Assembly: GCF_963678545.1 (NCBI RefSeq)
Contig: NZ_OY782870.1
Span: forward strand, 1 to 64,000
Direction: 5' to 3'
DNA from: an uncultured Methanomethylovorans sp.
Lineage (GTDB): Archaea > Halobacteriota > Methanosarcinia > Methanosarcinales > Methanosarcinaceae
DNA length: 64,000 nucleotides
The translations under genes were made by a program, and so were the position numbers. The number at the start of each line of letters is the position of its first letter. Position 1 is the stretch's first letter. A model generated the notes under the pieces. That model was not told the origin of the DNA. It searched no databases and saw nothing but the letters and a program-made list of their open reading frames with translations. Shown here one piece after another: positions 1-9,408 of the stretch.

Positions 1-956
1 CACCATGGCCAGTAGCCGCATATAGGGCAAAGAGGCTTAAATGCTCCAGTCTTGCAGATATAAGCTGCGGTATTGGAGGGCAGACAGTATATTTTGCAAG
101 ACAGTGTGAAATAGTGTATGCTATCGAAATTAGCCCTACGAAACTTGAGCTTGCCAGGAAGAACTGCAAACTTTTTGGTCTGGACAATGTAGAGTTCATT
201 TGTGGAGACGCCCTCTCCCAAGACGTGATAGATCAAATACCTGAAGTTGATATTGTATTTTCGGACCCTGCAAGAGCAGCAGCAGAAAAAGAACGGGATA
301 TAGATAATCTAACTCCCCACATACCTAACGTATTGGCAGCATATTGCGGAAAAACGAGTAATTTCGCTTTTGAAGCACCTCCACAGCTATCCCCTGAGAG
401 AATAACCTTTGATTGTGAATTAGAATATTTATCCCTTAATGGAGAATTGAACCGGCTGAACCTGTATTTTGGAAAGCTTAAGACTTGCAGCAGATCTGCA
501 ATGGCTTTGCCCGGAGCAGTGAAATTGTATACAAAATCTGAAAGTTTCAAAGAAACGGAGATGAATAGTGTAAGCAAGCCTGGGAAGTATCTGTATGAAC
601 CGGATCCCGCCGTAATAAAAGCTAAATTACTTCCAGAGCTTGTTGCAGAAATGCACAATCAAAATGTCGAACTATTCAAGATAGATGACAAACGTTTGAT
701 GCTGACATCAAATAATGCTGTGGAACATCCTATGATAAAAAATACATATAAAATCATTTTCAATGCAGAATTTATACCTGAAAACATCAACAAAGAGCTG
801 AAAAAAAGAGGATATGGCAAAGTACTGCTAAGGACAGAGGTAGACCCTGCTAAATACTGGGATATTCGCAATAGGCTTGAAAGAAATCTTAAAGGAGAGA
901 GAAAGGTCAATCTTTTCTCTAAAGGTATTGCATCTTATATCTGTGAAAAGATATAA
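1..956 (+). CDS. Class I SAM-dependent methyltransferase, C-terminal part (5' end outside window)
   Basis: The frame is open from the left edge (codons from position 3), so the gene starts outside the window; the first in-frame ATG at 114 lies inside the fold. The visible part begins just before the SAM-binding glycine loop (D-I-S-C-G-I-G-G), followed by an acidic loop (A-I-E-I) and a motif IV-like F-S-D-P-A-R-A. The C-terminal 150 residues look like the THUMP-like domain that follows such methyltransferases in archaea. This family is presumed to act on RNA, but the substrate is not known. About 317 residues are visible. The next gene lies on the opposite strand 15 bp away, so the two converge. 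Methyltransferase class is secure, substrate unassigned. Confidence 0.8.
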   Translation, partial: PWPVAAYRAKRLKCSSLADISCGIGGQTVYFARQCEIVYAIEISPTKLELARKNCKLFGLDNVEFICGDALSQDVIDQIPEVDIVFSDPARAAAEKERDIDNLTPHIPNVLAAYCGKTSNFAFEAPPQLSPERITFDCELEYLSLNGELNRLNLYFGKLKTCSRSAMALPGAVKLYTKSESFKETEMNSVSKPGKYLYEPDPAVIKAKLLPELVAEMHNQNVELFKIDDKRLMLTSNNAVEHPMIKNTYKIIFNAEFIPENINKELKKRGYGKVLLRTEVDPAKYWDIRNRLERNLKGERKVNLFSKGIASYICEKI

Positions 957-971
957 TAGATATCACTCTTT

Positions 972-1355
972 TCATTTTATTGCTCTCTTTTGCAAAGCAA
1001 CGAGGCGGCGAGTGCGTTCAATCAGGTCTTTCCTGCTGAATGGCTTTGTAATGTAATCATCTGCTTTTAACACATGAATACCACGCATTTTGTCAAATTC
1101 CTGATTTTTAACTGTAATTATTGCTACAGGGATTTGAGGGTATTTTTCCTTTATTCTATGGAAGGTTTCCCAGCCATTCATCTCAGGCATCATCAAATCT
1201 AGTAGAATAGCATCAGGATCGACAGTATCCATAAGTTCCAAACATTCAATACCACTATGTGCACCTATAACATCGATCTTCTCATACCCTAATACCAGCT
1301 TTAACAAATCAATGGTGTCTGGTTCATCGTCTACTACCATTACTTTTGGACACAT
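972..1355 (-). CDS. Stand-alone response regulator receiver (CheY-like)
   Basis: A single REC domain of 127 residues with no output domain. The acidic pocket is D9-D10, the phosphoacceptor is D53 (L-L-D-L-M-M-P), the switch residue is T81 and the conserved lysine is K104 followed by P105. A GGAG site lies about 8 nt upstream of the ATG. It would receive phosphate from a histidine kinase and signal by protein contact. It lies beside a second REC protein and a PAS histidine kinase (2731-4533), so the three probably belong to one signalling group, although the kinase is on the other strand. Confidence 0.9.
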   Translation of the reverse strand: MCPKVMVVDDEPDTIDLLKLVLGYEKIDVIGAHSGIECLELMDTVDPDAILLDLMMPEMNGWETFHRIKEKYPQIPVAIITVKNQEFDKMRGIHVLKADDYITKPFSRKDLIERTRRLVALQKRAIK

Positions 1356-1442
1356 CCAAATAGCTCCAGAGAACTGAGAAGAGTGCGAGTATTTATCTAA
1401 TGTGCGTCATGTATTTTGATGAAACATAAAACTTTGCCTTGA

Positions 1443-2546
1443 TTACTCTTCTTCAACCCAACCATATCGACGCATGACCATCCGAATCCTGGCATTTACC
1501 TCGCGCTTGTCAAAAGGTTTTGCGATGTAATCATCAATACCGAGTTCCATGCCGCGCACCTTATCCTCTACAGCAGTCTTTGCTGAGATCATTATCACTG
1601 GGGTGGTAGCGGCTGTTGCGCTCTGTTTGAGATGTTCTACCACTTCATATCCATCCATATCAGGCATCATTATATCAAGAAGAATCAAATCAGGGCGCTC
1701 CTTCAATGTTGCTTTGATGGCTTGTTGCCCATTATATGCAACTACAAAATCATAAGGTTGACTTGCAAGCGAAAGCTGAAGAAGATCTGGTATATCCGGT
1801 TCATCATCGACAATTAGGATCTTCAAACGACCTCTCTTTAATTTCTTCTGTATGTATTCAAAGGAGAGTTTGCCTTCTTCAACCTGGAACCTCGCATCAA
1901 GTGTTTGCATTCCTATATCCGCATGGATCTCACCTATGCTCGTAAGTTCTACAATAACCTCAAAGAACGACTTGATTAGTGCTTCTGATTCAGCTTTGAG
2001 AGTATCTTTTCCTAGTATAGCAATAAGAGAACCATTTTTTTCTGAAACTTTTGAGCGGACGAAATTAATGAAGCTCTCTACAACTTGCATGTTATCAGTA
2101 CCTAGCACTGTCATGCTATCAATAACTAACAGAGAGCCTGGAAACTTATCAAAGAGCTGCACGATATGAGATGCAATCTTTGTATGATCGGATGAAGAAG
2201 AGAAAAAGAGAACACCATCTGATGGTTCTTTTCCAGGAGGAAGTGAGTCAATAAACATGATACGCGTAGGATCGAAGTCGTACTTATATTCTTGGAACAT
2301 ACCTAGTACTTTATCTCTAGGGGTTTTTAGACAAAGCCATACTATTTTTTGTTGAGGATCACTTTGCAACAGATCAGAGACATAAAAATAAACAACACGC
2401 CCTACTGCAACATCTACGGGAGCAAGGAAAAGAACAGTTTTTGACCTGAGGCCTTCTTTGAAGACATGGATTATCTCGTGTGTCTCATCCGCATTCATCA
2501 TATTTACCTTGTTTAAGATATTAACAATTATCTGTTCTGTTCTCAT
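1443..2546 (-). CDS. KaiC-like/RecA-fold domain fused to response regulator receiver
   Basis: Residues 1-235 resemble the RecA-superfamily signalling domain common in methanogens and haloarchaea: strands such as V-L-F-L-A-P-V-D, a Walker-B-like L-L-V-I-D-S-M-T near 139-146, but no G-K-[ST] P-loop. ATP hydrolysis by that domain is therefore doubtful. Residues 240-367 are a REC domain with D247-D248, phosphoacceptor D291, switch S321 and K343. No DNA-binding output is present. The start is the first ATG, without a clear Shine-Dalgarno. The gene is divergent from the histidine kinase at 2731, with 184 bp of shared AT-rich promoter space. Confidence 0.8.
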   Translation of the reverse strand: MRTEQIIVNILNKVNMMNADETHEIIHVFKEGLRSKTVLFLAPVDVAVGRVVYFYVSDLLQSDPQQKIVWLCLKTPRDKVLGMFQEYKYDFDPTRIMFIDSLPPGKEPSDGVLFFSSSSDHTKIASHIVQLFDKFPGSLLVIDSMTVLGTDNMQVVESFINFVRSKVSEKNGSLIAILGKDTLKAESEALIKSFFEVIVELTSIGEIHADIGMQTLDARFQVEEGKLSFEYIQKKLKRGRLKILIVDDEPDIPDLLQLSLASQPYDFVVAYNGQQAIKATLKERPDLILLDIMMPDMDGYEVVEHLKQSATAATTPVIMISAKTAVEDKVRGMELGIDDYIAKPFDKREVNARIRMVMRRYGWVEEE

Positions 2547-2730
2547 ATTAAACTTTGGTACTCTATGCCGTTACACAATAAAATACTAGCATTAAAAATA
2601 TAAACTATGAATATAATTTAAAGTATACTTTTCAGTGAAAACTGAGATTTAGGGCAAAACAATACAAAAGATATGATCAGTGGCACCCCAAGTATACTGA
2701 TGTTCATAAGTAGTGAATTGTGTATAATAG

Positions 2731-4533
2731 ATGTCCAGCAAGAAGAGTGGCCCTGCAAATTACAGGCCATATGAGCAGATTATTGCAAATAGATTTTTCG
2801 TAGTGGCGAGTATCATTTTTTTAATGGGGATGCTAGTTACTGCCTCTTATGCCATCCAGAATTATTCCATGGAGAAGCAAACCAAAGATAGTGTTATAGA
2901 CATAGCAGAGGTTCTTGAAGGAGAATTTAGCCGATTATTACTAAAAAACGATACCAAAGAAATACAGAGTATAATTGAAATTATCTTGCTAAATGACAAT
3001 GACATTGCCTATATTTATATTACAGATCAAAATGGAAATGCAGTTGCATGGACCAGATCAGAAAAAAACACCAATATTCAGAAGCAATTATATAATTCTC
3101 GGCTTTCTTTTATAAACCTACAGCCAAATTACAAAAATTACGAAATAACAAAGAATATAAAAGAGGGTACCTTGGGGACGATACATATTGGACTCCAAAA
3201 AAGAGATTATCTTGGATATGTAATTGACTCCCCCCGTATATTACTTAGTTACATACTAACTCTGATAATAACTATTTCGTTCATAGTTTACTCTGTAAAA
3301 ACCGTCTTTTTCAGACCAATATGTTCTCTTAATAGAGGGCTTGAGGAATTAAGTAAAGGAAACTTCGATTACTTGCTGGAGATGAAAAATAACAAAGATT
3401 CATCTGAGTTTTCAGGTGCCTTCATTGAGATCGGAACAAAGATGCAAAACCTTGTCCATAATATAGAAGAAATGTCCCGGAAGGTGCTGGAAACACAAGA
3501 TTATCTGAATGTAATAACATCCGTAAGTCATGAAGCTATTTTTATCACAGATGAAAGTGGATGTGTAGAGTATGGAAATGAACGTTTTCTGAACCTCAGC
3601 GGATTTACAGAAGATGAAATAATTGGAAAACAAATGGAACAGTTCATTTTTTCATATAATGAAGTGTATTGGAAACTGAAAAGATCCAACATCCACGATT
3701 ATTGTAGTGATCATTCTAAAACAGATCTTGTCTTGAGAAATGGGATCAGAAAGCCAGTTATGATTAGATATGCACATGTTGATCTTAATGAAAGAGATAA
3801 ACTTGTGTTTTTGATCAAAGATATTTCTGAGCTTAAAATAATTGATGAAATGAAAAACAATATAATTTCTAATATATCTCACGAGCTGCGTACGCCTTTA
3901 ACGATAGTAAAAGGATTCATAGAAATAGCATATGAAGAGGAGAACAGGGAAAAGCGTAGCAAATATCTCCAGAGGTCCCTTGAAGCATTGAAACGGCAGG
4001 AATGGATAATAGAAGATCTGTTGGAAGTTGCCGGGAACGAAGAGGATGCTAAATCAATTGTTTATGATAGTATATATTTGTATGATATAATTGAGAAATC
4101 CATTGAAAAAGTGCTACCAAAAGCATCAGAGATCAATATTCATATGATAAATAAAACAAGAAAGGAACTGTGCGTTAAAGCTGATCCTGAAAAACTATGT
4201 TATGCAATAACCAAGATTTTGGATAATGCTGTGAAGTTCAATAGACCTGGAGAGGAGGTAGTCATAGAAGCAGCATGTTCAGAAGACCTCATAACGGTGA
4301 AGGTTGTAGATAGAGGCATTGGCATACCACCTGAGGACCTCACAAGAATATTCGATCGCTTTTACCAGATAGATCATAGCACAAAAAGAAGATATGGTGG
4401 AAATGGGCTTGGCCTTACCATTGCTAAACGTATAATTGAACGCCACGGGGGAAGTATATGGGTAGAGAGTGAGAAAAACAAAGGAAGTACTTTCTTTTTT
4501 ACCCTACATGGATTCTCCAGAAAAAACGTGTAG
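2731..4533 (+). CDS. Membrane PAS-domain sensor histidine kinase
   Basis: A 600-residue kinase. Transmembrane segments at about 22-43 and 169-192 flank an extracytoplasmic sensor region of about 125 residues. A HAMP-like linker follows (about 193-250), then a PAS domain (about 258-368), HisKA with phosphoacceptor H384 in S-H-E-L-R-T-P, and HATPase_c with N box D498-N499, G1 box D527-R-G-I-G-I and G2 box G556-G-N-G-L-G-L. All catalytic motifs are intact. The start has no Shine-Dalgarno and a TATA-like sequence lies about 35 bp upstream, so the mRNA may be nearly leaderless. Its signal is unknown; the two REC proteins just upstream are the obvious partners. Confidence 0.9.
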   Translation: MSSKKSGPANYRPYEQIIANRFFVVASIIFLMGMLVTASYAIQNYSMEKQTKDSVIDIAEVLEGEFSRLLLKNDTKEIQSIIEIILLNDNDIAYIYITDQNGNAVAWTRSEKNTNIQKQLYNSRLSFINLQPNYKNYEITKNIKEGTLGTIHIGLQKRDYLGYVIDSPRILLSYILTLIITISFIVYSVKTVFFRPICSLNRGLEELSKGNFDYLLEMKNNKDSSEFSGAFIEIGTKMQNLVHNIEEMSRKVLETQDYLNVITSVSHEAIFITDESGCVEYGNERFLNLSGFTEDEIIGKQMEQFIFSYNEVYWKLKRSNIHDYCSDHSKTDLVLRNGIRKPVMIRYAHVDLNERDKLVFLIKDISELKIIDEMKNNIISNISHELRTPLTIVKGFIEIAYEEENREKRSKYLQRSLEALKRQEWIIEDLLEVAGNEEDAKSIVYDSIYLYDIIEKSIEKVLPKASEINIHMINKTRKELCVKADPEKLCYAITKILDNAVKFNRPGEEVVIEAACSEDLITVKVVDRGIGIPPEDLTRIFDRFYQIDHSTKRRYGGNGLGLTIAKRIIERHGGSIWVESEKNKGSTFFFTLHGFSRKNV

Positions 4534-4539
4534 AAAAGA

Positions 4540-4562
4540 GGTGATAGAAAAACTCTATCACC
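4540..4562. terminator. Inverted repeat between convergent genes
   Basis: A perfect 9-bp stem (GGTGATAGA / TCTATCACC, loop 4549-4553) lies between the 3' ends of the histidine kinase (+) and alaS (-). It could act on both strands, as A/T-rich DNA flanks it, but it lacks a long T-run. Confidence 0.5.
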
Positions 4563-4584
4563 ATGACTGTTCAACTGTAGGCGA

Positions 4585-7359
4585 TTACTTGTTGAAAGAA
4601 GCTTTTACCAAAGAGATACCTTTTTCCATGGCTTCAACAGCTTTTGAGGCATCTGTACCTCCACCACGAGCCATGTCCGAACGGCCACCGCCACCGCCTC
4701 CCACTATTTTGGACATTTCACGTACAACTTTTCCTGCATCTGCTCCTTGTGCAACTGCTTTTTTACCAGCGGCCGCCACGATCTTAACACCTTCAAAATC
4801 GCTGATAAGGAGAGCCATGACATTATCATCCTGAGTGAGTTCACCGGCGATAGTAACAAGTTCATCCGTATCTGCATGATCCACATTCTGTGCCACGAGC
4901 CGTACACCACCAAGATCCTGGGCATTGCTCAGCATTCTGACAACACGCAATTGAGCCATCTCTTCCTTGAGCCTTACATTCTCTTTCTTGAAATCTTTCC
5001 ATTCAGTGAAGAAACGGTCAATAGTTACAGGAAGCTGCTCCGGCAGCACTCTTAGGGTATCTGAGGCAGTGGTGAGGTAGTGATCGGCTTCCTGTATGGC
5101 CCTGACGGCTGCCATGCCTGCGGCATACTCTATACGCTCCACACCATCCTGGATACGCTCTGTCTTAAGAACCTTTATGGGTCCTACAAGACCGGTATTA
5201 GTACAATGGGTACCTGCACATGCTTCTATGTCATCAGCCACTTTCAGTACCCGAATGAGGTTTCCTTTGGGAACACCGCCCTGATAAAGGCCAAAACCGT
5301 ACTTTTGCTCAGCCTGATTCCGATCCATCCATTCAGCAGTAACTCTCTGGTTTTCCATGACTGTCTGATTGGCCAAAAGCTCTATCTGATTAAGCTGCTC
5401 CTTTGTGATACGCTTGTAATGAGTGATATCGAGGCGAGCTCGGGTTTCCGTCTTCTGGGCGCCTGCCTGCCATATATGGTCACCAAGCACCTTTCTAGCA
5501 GCATCATTAACAATATGTGTAGCTGTGTGATGACATGCATGTGCCATGCGGCGGTCCCTATTTACACGGCCTGTCACGATATCGCCCTTGCGCAGGTGTA
5601 GTTCATTCTCCATAGCGTCTATCCGGTGTACTACCACACCTTTCACCATCTGCACATCCACTACGTTCAGCACCACATCATCTAGGACAAAAGTACCATG
5701 GTCAGCTGGCTGCCCACCACCCTCTGGATAGAAAAAAGTGCTATCACAAACAATGTAATTATCGAATATATCAAGTACAACAGCCTCGAATTCCATCCGA
5801 TTTGGCTCATCGTAAAATAACCTCTTTGTGAAAGGAAGACGGGACACACGATCAGCATAAGGGAATACCTTTTCTTCTTTTTCCTCCGCTTTACTATGCC
5901 TTTCTGCAACCAGAGAATAGAAATTGTCTGGAAGATCTACTTTGACACCTTCTTCAGCGGCAACATCTTTTGAGATCTCGGGTGGGATGCCATGAGTATC
6001 ATACATCTCGATAATCTTTTCAAGGGGCATTTTTTCCCCTGTCTGTTTGTAATGCTTGGCAGACTTACTGATCATCCTCCTTCCCCGATCCAGAGTTTCC
6101 TGGAACTTTATCTCCTCATGGTGGAGGATATCTTCGATCACTTCAAACCTTTCGGCAAACTCGGGATATTCCGGCAGGTTCTTGATATGCATTTGTACGA
6201 TCTCACTGAGAGGAATGGATATATTCAGATCCTTCATCATGCGAAGTGTCCTTCTGAGCACCAGCCTCGCCAGGTATCCTGCCTTTACATTGGAAGGAAT
6301 TATACCATCGCCAAGCATAAAAGTAAGGCATCTGCTGTGGTCAGTGATAGCATATACGGTTTCCACAGGTTCCATTATAGCTGAAAGCTTTTCCGCTGTT
6401 GTCCCTATACTGGAAGCCACTTGCCTGCGTAGTTCCATAAGGTTTGCCTTTTCGCTTACATCCATAAGCCCTGCAAGCCTTGCATTCTGGGCAAGGATAT
6501 TGGCATATTCAGGGTTCTCAAGCTCATGTTCTATACCAGCGAGGTTCATGAGCTCTTTTACAATATTGGGGAATACCGCGTCATAAATAGTGGGAGAACC
6601 TTTAGAAGCCCAGACGAAACGTTCAAGGCCATATCCTGTGTCCACAATATAATTATCCATCTTGCGGTACATCTCACCTTTTATTTCTATCGGACCATCC
6701 TTTACCTGCTCCAGGTTCATGAACACAAGGGTGGCAACTTCCAGCCCACCGACCAGAGTTTCCACGCATGGACCTGCATTTCCACCTCCTGCCCATGGCT
6801 CTTCCTTATACGTAACAGCCATAGGATCCACTCCTAGGGAATTCAACAATTCATCACAGAGTCCGACAGTCCTATCTTTCCAATAGATCTCTGCATTTGG
6901 CTTGTTAAATGCATGGTGAGCCATCATCTCGAAAGTAGTGAGATGGCGACCGCTTCTACCTACTGCATCCAGATCAGAAAGCCTGATGCATGGCTGAGAT
7001 ATTGTAAGAGGATTATGAGGAGGAGCTACCTCACCGGATGTAACAAAAGGCTGGAAATCAGCAATAGATGCTATAGTTAGGTATATATCATCCCTCCAGC
7101 GGGCTACTACAGGGTATCTACCCATCCGGGTGTGACCTCTTTCCTCGAAGAATTTGAGGTAATATTCCCTCATCTCGGCGAGATCAAAACTTTTTTTGAA
7201 TACTGGATTGCCTATAAAAGAATAGGGGTCACATGGTGCATCACCACATGTAGCCCTTTCAAGGTCACGAGTCCAGAAGAACTTGCCACATTTAGGACAC
7301 TGTTTCCTCACAAAACCGTTATCCTTGAAAAAATCAAGCTGATACTCATCTTCAAGCAT
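4585..7359 (-). CDS. alaS: Alanyl-tRNA synthetase, archaeal type
   Basis: 924 residues charge tRNA-Ala with alanine. The N-terminus has the archaeal AlaS extension with a C-x2-C...C-x4-C zinc-ribbon-like pattern (K-Q-C-P-K-C-G, then A-T-C-G-D-A-P-C). The class II catalytic core follows, then the editing domain with H-x3-H (H-A-C-H-H-T-A-T-H) and C-A-G-T-H-C, and a C-terminal DHHA1 domain ending in a glycine-rich G-G-G-G-G-G-R-S loop. Length is normal for archaea. The 5' 340 bp have a decayed second copy at 8057-8383. Convergent with the histidine kinase. Confidence 0.97.
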   Translation of the reverse strand: MLEDEYQLDFFKDNGFVRKQCPKCGKFFWTRDLERATCGDAPCDPYSFIGNPVFKKSFDLAEMREYYLKFFEERGHTRMGRYPVVARWRDDIYLTIASIADFQPFVTSGEVAPPHNPLTISQPCIRLSDLDAVGRSGRHLTTFEMMAHHAFNKPNAEIYWKDRTVGLCDELLNSLGVDPMAVTYKEEPWAGGGNAGPCVETLVGGLEVATLVFMNLEQVKDGPIEIKGEMYRKMDNYIVDTGYGLERFVWASKGSPTIYDAVFPNIVKELMNLAGIEHELENPEYANILAQNARLAGLMDVSEKANLMELRRQVASSIGTTAEKLSAIMEPVETVYAITDHSRCLTFMLGDGIIPSNVKAGYLARLVLRRTLRMMKDLNISIPLSEIVQMHIKNLPEYPEFAERFEVIEDILHHEEIKFQETLDRGRRMISKSAKHYKQTGEKMPLEKIIEMYDTHGIPPEISKDVAAEEGVKVDLPDNFYSLVAERHSKAEEKEEKVFPYADRVSRLPFTKRLFYDEPNRMEFEAVVLDIFDNYIVCDSTFFYPEGGGQPADHGTFVLDDVVLNVVDVQMVKGVVVHRIDAMENELHLRKGDIVTGRVNRDRRMAHACHHTATHIVNDAARKVLGDHIWQAGAQKTETRARLDITHYKRITKEQLNQIELLANQTVMENQRVTAEWMDRNQAEQKYGFGLYQGGVPKGNLIRVLKVADDIEACAGTHCTNTGLVGPIKVLKTERIQDGVERIEYAAGMAAVRAIQEADHYLTTASDTLRVLPEQLPVTIDRFFTEWKDFKKENVRLKEEMAQLRVVRMLSNAQDLGGVRLVAQNVDHADTDELVTIAGELTQDDNVMALLISDFEGVKIVAAAGKKAVAQGADAGKVVREMSKIVGGGGGGRSDMARGGGTDASKAVEAMEKGISLVKASFNK

Positions 7360-7610
7360 AATAATACCATCTGAATAATTGAAACGCGTTTTTAACCATA
7401 TCTCCTATCTTTCAAGGCTTAAAAACGTTTCTTATGATTGAGTTCATATTAACGTATGAGCATGTAGAATAAGGCAATTTTCTTGAAAGAGGAATACGTT
7501 ACTGAAGACATTATATGTGCATACTACAAATAGACGTGAACATGAAACACGAAATACGGCCATCATATTTAAGTGCGTGAACACAGGTTATGTCTGTCTA
7601 GTGATGGCTA

Positions 7611-7886
7611 ATGGAAGCAAAGAGATACATGTCATTGGTTTTTAGAGGATTAGTGGAAGAATATGACAATGCTGGTGCAAGACCTTCCGTATTTATGGAT
7701 GGAGAAGGTAGTTTACACATATATCTATGTGACTGCATAATTACAGATGAAGGAGAGAATTATGGTTCTGAAGTGGATTTTTCCTATCAGGTTAATGGCG
7801 GGCAGTTCGTTGAAACCATATCCACCCCAAAGAGTATAGAAACTATGAGAACTAAAACCCTGATGGAAGAAGACTGGTCTGAATAA
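7611..7886 (+). CDS. Small conserved-in-duplicate protein of unknown function (copy A)
   Basis: 91 residues, acidic, no membrane segment or signal peptide, C-terminus E-E-D-W-S-E. I do not recognise the family. A TATA-like element (CATATTTAAG, about 7563-7572) lies about 45 bp upstream and is conserved before copy B. It differs from the copy at 8514-8792 by about nine substitutions and one residue of length, while the duplicated flanks have decayed heavily. Both copies therefore look like selected, expressed genes. The pattern of short alternating beta segments is consistent with a small beta-rich domain; no function can be given. Confidence 0.75.
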   Translation: MEAKRYMSLVFRGLVEEYDNAGARPSVFMDGEGSLHIYLCDCIITDEGENYGSEVDFSYQVNGGQFVETISTPKSIETMRTKTLMEEDWSE

Positions 7887-7987
7887 ATACTATTTTATCG
7901 GATTATAAAAACCAGAAATGGATTAGAGTCCCATTGGCAAACGATATTTACACATTCCTGTAAATCTCTTGCCTTTCAATCCCTAGT

Positions 7988-8056
7988 GGAAAAATTATAG
8001 AAAATTTAGCCTTGTTTTAAAAACAACAAACGGGTTTATCCAGAGAATTACATCAA
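7988..8056 (+). pseudogene. 5' fragment of the 138-residue hypothetical gene
   Basis: This stretch matches the first 60-70 bp of the gene at 8898-9314 (shared core ATTATAGAAAATTTAGCC), but the ATG is lost (TGGAAAAATT instead of ATGGATT) and small indels break the frame. Similarity ends at about 8056, exactly where alaS-derived sequence begins, marking the duplication junction. Confidence 0.75.
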
Positions 8057-8383
8057 GGAGCAAACTCACAGGATGCAACAAATGTTGGAAATCAAGAATA
8101 TATGCTAGGGTTAGGCATATGGCATCCTTCCAATGAGCCACATCAGATACTTCATCCTAGCATGACCTCTTTCCTCAAAGAGTAGGGGGCAACTCACCCT
8201 CAGCTCTGCAAGATGGAACTCTTAGTGAATACTGGATTACCTATAGAGAAATAGGGGTTGTGAGGTGCATCACCGTAGCACTTTCCAAGTCACGGGCCCA
8301 GAAGAACTTGCCACATTTAGGACACTGTTTCCTCACAAAACCGTCATCCTTGAAAAAATCAAGCTAATACTCATCTTCAAGTA
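8057..8383 (-). pseudogene. Decayed 5' fragment of alaS
   Basis: On the minus strand this is a second copy of the first ~110 codons of alaS (compare 7021-7360). The best-preserved part is about 8296-8382, including the zinc-ribbon codons around the K-C-P-K-C-G-K-F motif. The ATG has become ATA (CTTCAAGTATAAC on the plus strand), and there are several indels and stops, so it is not translated. Confidence 0.9.
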
Positions 8384-8513
8384 TAACGAAATAATAATGC
8401 ATTGCTGAAGACATGATATGTGCATATTATAGATATGTATGAACATAAAATATGAAATGCGGCCATTATGTATAAATGCGTGGACATGGGTTATGTCTGT
8501 CTAGTGATGGCCG

Positions 8514-8792
8514 ATGGAAGCAAAGAGATACATGTCATTGGTTTTTAGAGGAATAGTGGAAGAATACGATAATACAGGTGCAAGACCCTCCGTATTTATG
8601 GATGGCCAAGGAAGTTTACACATCTACCTATGTGACTGCATAATTCCAGATGAAGAAGAAGAAGATTATGGTTCTGAGGTGGATTTCTCCTACCAGGTTA
8701 ATGGTGGACAGTTCGTTGAAACCGTATGCACCCCAAAGAGTATAGAGACTATAAGAACTAAAACCCTAATGGAAGAAGACTGGTCTGAATAG
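8514..8792 (+). CDS. Small conserved-in-duplicate protein of unknown function (copy B)
   Basis: 92 residues, paralogue of the protein at 7611-7886 with the same start, length (+1) and C-terminus. Changes are mostly conservative (L14I, A21T, E32Q, I to V) with an acidic insertion near residue 48. The upstream ~110 bp is also conserved, including a TATA-like TATGTATAAATG (about 8466-8477). It sits between a dead alaS fragment and the intact 138-residue gene. Function not recognised. Confidence 0.75.
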   Translation: MEAKRYMSLVFRGIVEEYDNTGARPSVFMDGQGSLHIYLCDCIIPDEEEEDYGSEVDFSYQVNGGQFVETVCTPKSIETIRTKTLMEEDWSE

Positions 8793-8897
8793 ATACTATG
8801 TATCGAGTTATTTAAACAGAAACAGATTCAGTTCCATTGGCAAACGATATTTAGACATCCCTATAAGTCTTGTCTTTCGACCTCTGGATGTGAGTAT

Positions 8898-9314
8898 ATG
8901 GATTATAGAAAATTTAGCCGTGTTCTTAAAAACGCCAAACAGGTTTATCGAGAAGATTATGTAAAAAAACTTTTTAAATCTGCACATTATGATATTGGCC
9001 TTTTTGAAGAGCAACTGAGCGAGTTCAATGGCAGTCTTACATACGGAGAAAACAGGACAGCCAAAGAATATATGGACCGGACCATTGTAGCCCAGGTGCT
9101 CGATGATGCCTCATTGCTACTAGAGATAATAAGTAATAATCCCAAAATATCCAGCGAACAGAATCAGGAAATAGATGCAATAATAGACAGACTTGAAGAG
9201 ATTCGCGATGAGATAGAAGTCATTGAAGAAGTCAAGATGATGGCCCAGATGCAGGATAAGGACGAAAATCAGGATCATGAGAGAGGCCATAGAAGAATGT
9301 ACGTAAACGTGTGA
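8898..9314 (+). CDS. Hypothetical helical protein, 138 residues
   Basis: I do not recognise this protein. It is rich in charged residues and predicted mainly helical, with a likely coiled-coil segment around 85-120 (I-D-A-I-I-D-R-L-E-E-I-R). There is no membrane segment, no cysteine cluster and no known motif. The start is the ATG at 8898, supported by the duplicated (dead) copy of this same 5' end at 7988-8056. It lies 94 bp upstream of surE on the same strand, possibly co-transcribed. Confidence 0.65.
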   Translation: MDYRKFSRVLKNAKQVYREDYVKKLFKSAHYDIGLFEEQLSEFNGSLTYGENRTAKEYMDRTIVAQVLDDASLLLEIISNNPKISSEQNQEIDAIIDRLEEIRDEIEVIEEVKMMAQMQDKDENQDHERGHRRMYVNV

Positions 9315-9408
9315 TAACACACCACATGAATATCTATTTTAAAATTAAACTAATGTTCAATATGTTTCATGGATTAGTTTTAAGGCTTGGTCTTACAAAG
9401 ATGACCAT

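Larger units (their letters stand above)
7021..8962. repeat. Diverged direct tandem duplication (about 1 kb units)
   Basis: Copy A runs from inside alaS (about 7021) through the alaS upstream region and the 91-residue ORF to a fragment of the next gene (ending about 8056). Copy B starts there with an alaS 5' fragment (8057-8383), then the 92-residue ORF (8514-8792) and the intact 138-residue gene from 8898. The order alaS-5' / small ORF / ORF138-5' is the same in both, so a single tandem duplication explains the layout. The spacer between the alaS start and the small ORF is 251 bp in copy A and about 130 bp in copy B, indicating a later deletion. Confidence 0.85.

Noticed and set aside
5080..5601. 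Long plus-strand open frames across alaS
   Set aside because: They are antisense shadows of alaS; the minus-strand frame carries all the synthetase motifs and spans 924 codons.
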